From the NCBI GenBank assembly GCA_017518025.1, contig JAFWWR010000050.1, positions 1 through 12,575 on the forward strand: a stretch of DNA of 12,575 nt, read 5' to 3'. Positions within the stretch are counted from its first letter, which is position 1. Each line of letters begins with the position of its first letter. This document shows positions 12,291-12,575 of this stretch, in pieces. The notes beneath the pieces were generated by a model that was not told where the DNA came from, did no database searches, and saw only the letters and a program-made list of their open reading frames with translations. The position numbers were made by a program, and so were the translations under genes. Source of the stretch: Clostridia bacterium (lineage in GTDB: Bacteria > Bacillota > Clostridia > Oscillospirales > CAG-272).

Positions 12291-12309
12291 TAGGCGGGCA
12301 TCGCCCGCC
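12281..12309 (-). terminator. Terminator after the tRNA-like fragment
   Basis: GGCGGGC/GCCCGCC, seven-bp stem (12293-12299 and 12303-12309) with a three-base loop, followed on the minus strand by TATTGTTTTTT. It ends transcription coming from the tRNA side. Confidence 0.8.
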
Positions 12310-12321
12310 TCGTTCTTTAAA

Positions 12322-12393
12322 TGCCGGCAGTCGGGGGTCAGAACCCCCGTCCGCGGTGGAGATAAGCCGAGTCTAACTAAAACTTGCGCGGAC
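12322..12393 (-). pseudogene. tRNA-like 3' end (degenerate tRNA-Leu remnant or structured RNA)
   Basis: The minus strand ends GACCCCCGACTGCCGGCA, nearly the same as the end of the intact tRNA-Leu nearby (GACCCCGACTACCGGCA), with one extra C and one substitution; the T-loop-like TTCTGAC has an extra base. Before it, a perfect stem GTCCGCG/CGCGGAC (12387-12393 and 12349-12355) encloses 31 bases, and GGGGG/CCCCC forms a second hairpin. No 5' acceptor partner (GCCGGCA) or anticodon arm is present, so it is not a functional tRNA. It has its own downstream terminator. Confidence 0.5.
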
Positions 12394-12418
12394 GGATCGG
12401 TACAACTTCTCATACAGA

Positions 12419-12458
12419 ATAAAAGAGAAAAGCGGGCGTTGCCTGCTTTTCTCTTTTA
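12419..12458 (-). terminator. Terminator of tRNA-Leu(CAA)
   Basis: ATAAAAGAGAAAAGCGGGC pairs with its near-perfect complement (19 bp with one G-U; loop GTT), ending in TTTTCTCTTTTATT on the minus strand. It begins at the 3' end of the tRNA. Confidence 0.75.
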
Positions 12459-12542
12459 TGCCGGTAGTCGGGGTCGAACCGACACGGTGTTGCCACCACC
12501 AGATTTTGAGTCTGGCACGTCTGCCAATTCCATCATACCGGC
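12459..12542 (-). tRNA. tRNA-Leu(CAA)
   Basis: An 84-base class II tRNA. Acceptor GCCGGTA pairs with TACCGGC, discriminator A; the D region GGAATTGGCAGAC is typical of tRNA-Leu. The anticodon stem CCAGA/TCTGG encloses loop CTCAAAA with anticodon CAA (reads UUG). The long variable arm GGTGGCAACACC and T arm GTCGG-TTCGACC-CCGAC are intact. CCA is not encoded. Confidence 0.95.
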
Positions 12543-12555
12543 GTTATTCAGTTAA

Positions 12556-12575
12556 GGATTTTGAGTCTGGCAAGT
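12556..12575 (-). pseudogene. Partial second copy of the tRNA-Leu anticodon arm at the window edge
   Basis: Plus-strand GATTTTGAGTCTGGCA (12557-12572) repeats exactly the tRNA anticodon region at 12502-12517. On its 3' side (minus-strand sense) the copy breaks off after the anticodon loop: the expected TCTGG stem and variable arm are replaced by TCCTTAACTG before the intact tRNA begins. It continues beyond the window. It is most likely the 5' half of a broken tRNA-Leu copy. Confidence 0.5.

Noticed and set aside
12235..12555. Plus-strand ORF of 106 codons over the tRNA region
   Set aside because: It reads antisense through the tRNA-Leu, two terminators and the tRNA-like fragment, and has no ribosome binding site; its GSRGRTDTVLPPPDFESG stretch is a typical translated tRNA artefact.
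1..12575. CRISPR array, insertion sequence or prophage
   Set aside because: No regularly spaced repeats, transposase or integrase-like ORF, or phage structural genes were seen; the only short direct repeat is the tRNA-Leu fragment at the right edge.

Overview
The window looks like a piece of chromosome from a moderately GC-rich, anaerobic Clostridia-type Firmicute, probably an uncultured gut lineage. The basis is strong AGGAGG-type ribosome binding sites, many TTGACA/TATAAT-type promoters with 17-bp spacers, T-run terminators, and families typical of Clostridia (Gx/NusG-II/ApbE cluster, paired short chromate transporters, DUF3737, DUF4430, XRE plus zinc-ribbon regulators). This is inference from gene content; no marker gene places it precisely.

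Layout. (1) 1-2578, minus strand: one probable operon, starting from a good promoter and a structured leader, encodes a DUF4430 lipoprotein, an ApbE flavinyltransferase lipoprotein, a small NusG-domain-II membrane-anchored protein and a Gx-family membrane protein cut by the window edge. The last three match the fmnB-eetA-eetB part of Gram-positive flavin-based extracellular electron transfer loci. (2) 2606-3885, minus: a TtcA-type PP-loop tRNA thiolase followed by a TspO/MBR-like membrane protein whose ribosome binding site lies in a hairpin. (3) 3974-4537, plus: a small N-acetylmuramoyl-L-alanine amidase, converging on trmD. (4) 4529-5750, minus: rimM-trmD with its own promoter. (5) 5838-6613: a two-TM zinc-ribbon protein (minus) divergent from (6) 6649-7781, plus: two overlapping half-size chromate transporter genes. 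(7) 7814-8656, minus: a DUF3737 beta-helix protein. (8) 8759-9817, minus: a class I SAM methyltransferase behind an attenuator. (9) 9863-10551, minus: an XRE/zinc-ribbon regulator broken by a one-base frameshift. (10) 10657-12290, minus: a phosphate-binding (PstS-like) domain fused to a six-segment membrane domain. (11) 12293-12575, minus: tRNA-Leu(CAA) flanked by tRNA-like fragments and terminators.

The most interesting element is the methyltransferase leader at 9563-9817. A perfect consensus promoter (TTGACA, 17 bp, TATAAT) drives a previously uncalled 33-codon leader ORF with a strong ribosome binding site. It is followed by an 11-bp intrinsic terminator about 30 bases before the methyltransferase start. 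A 13-nt segment inside the leader ORF (9673-9685) can pair without a gap with 9618-9630, which contains the whole 5' arm of that terminator. This is the architecture of ribosome-mediated transcription attenuation, as seen for inducible antibiotic-resistance and ribosome-protection genes. It suggests that the methyltransferase is induced when translation of the leader stalls; the inducer and the methylated substrate are unknown.

Elsewhere the window is mostly ordinary housekeeping and envelope genes.
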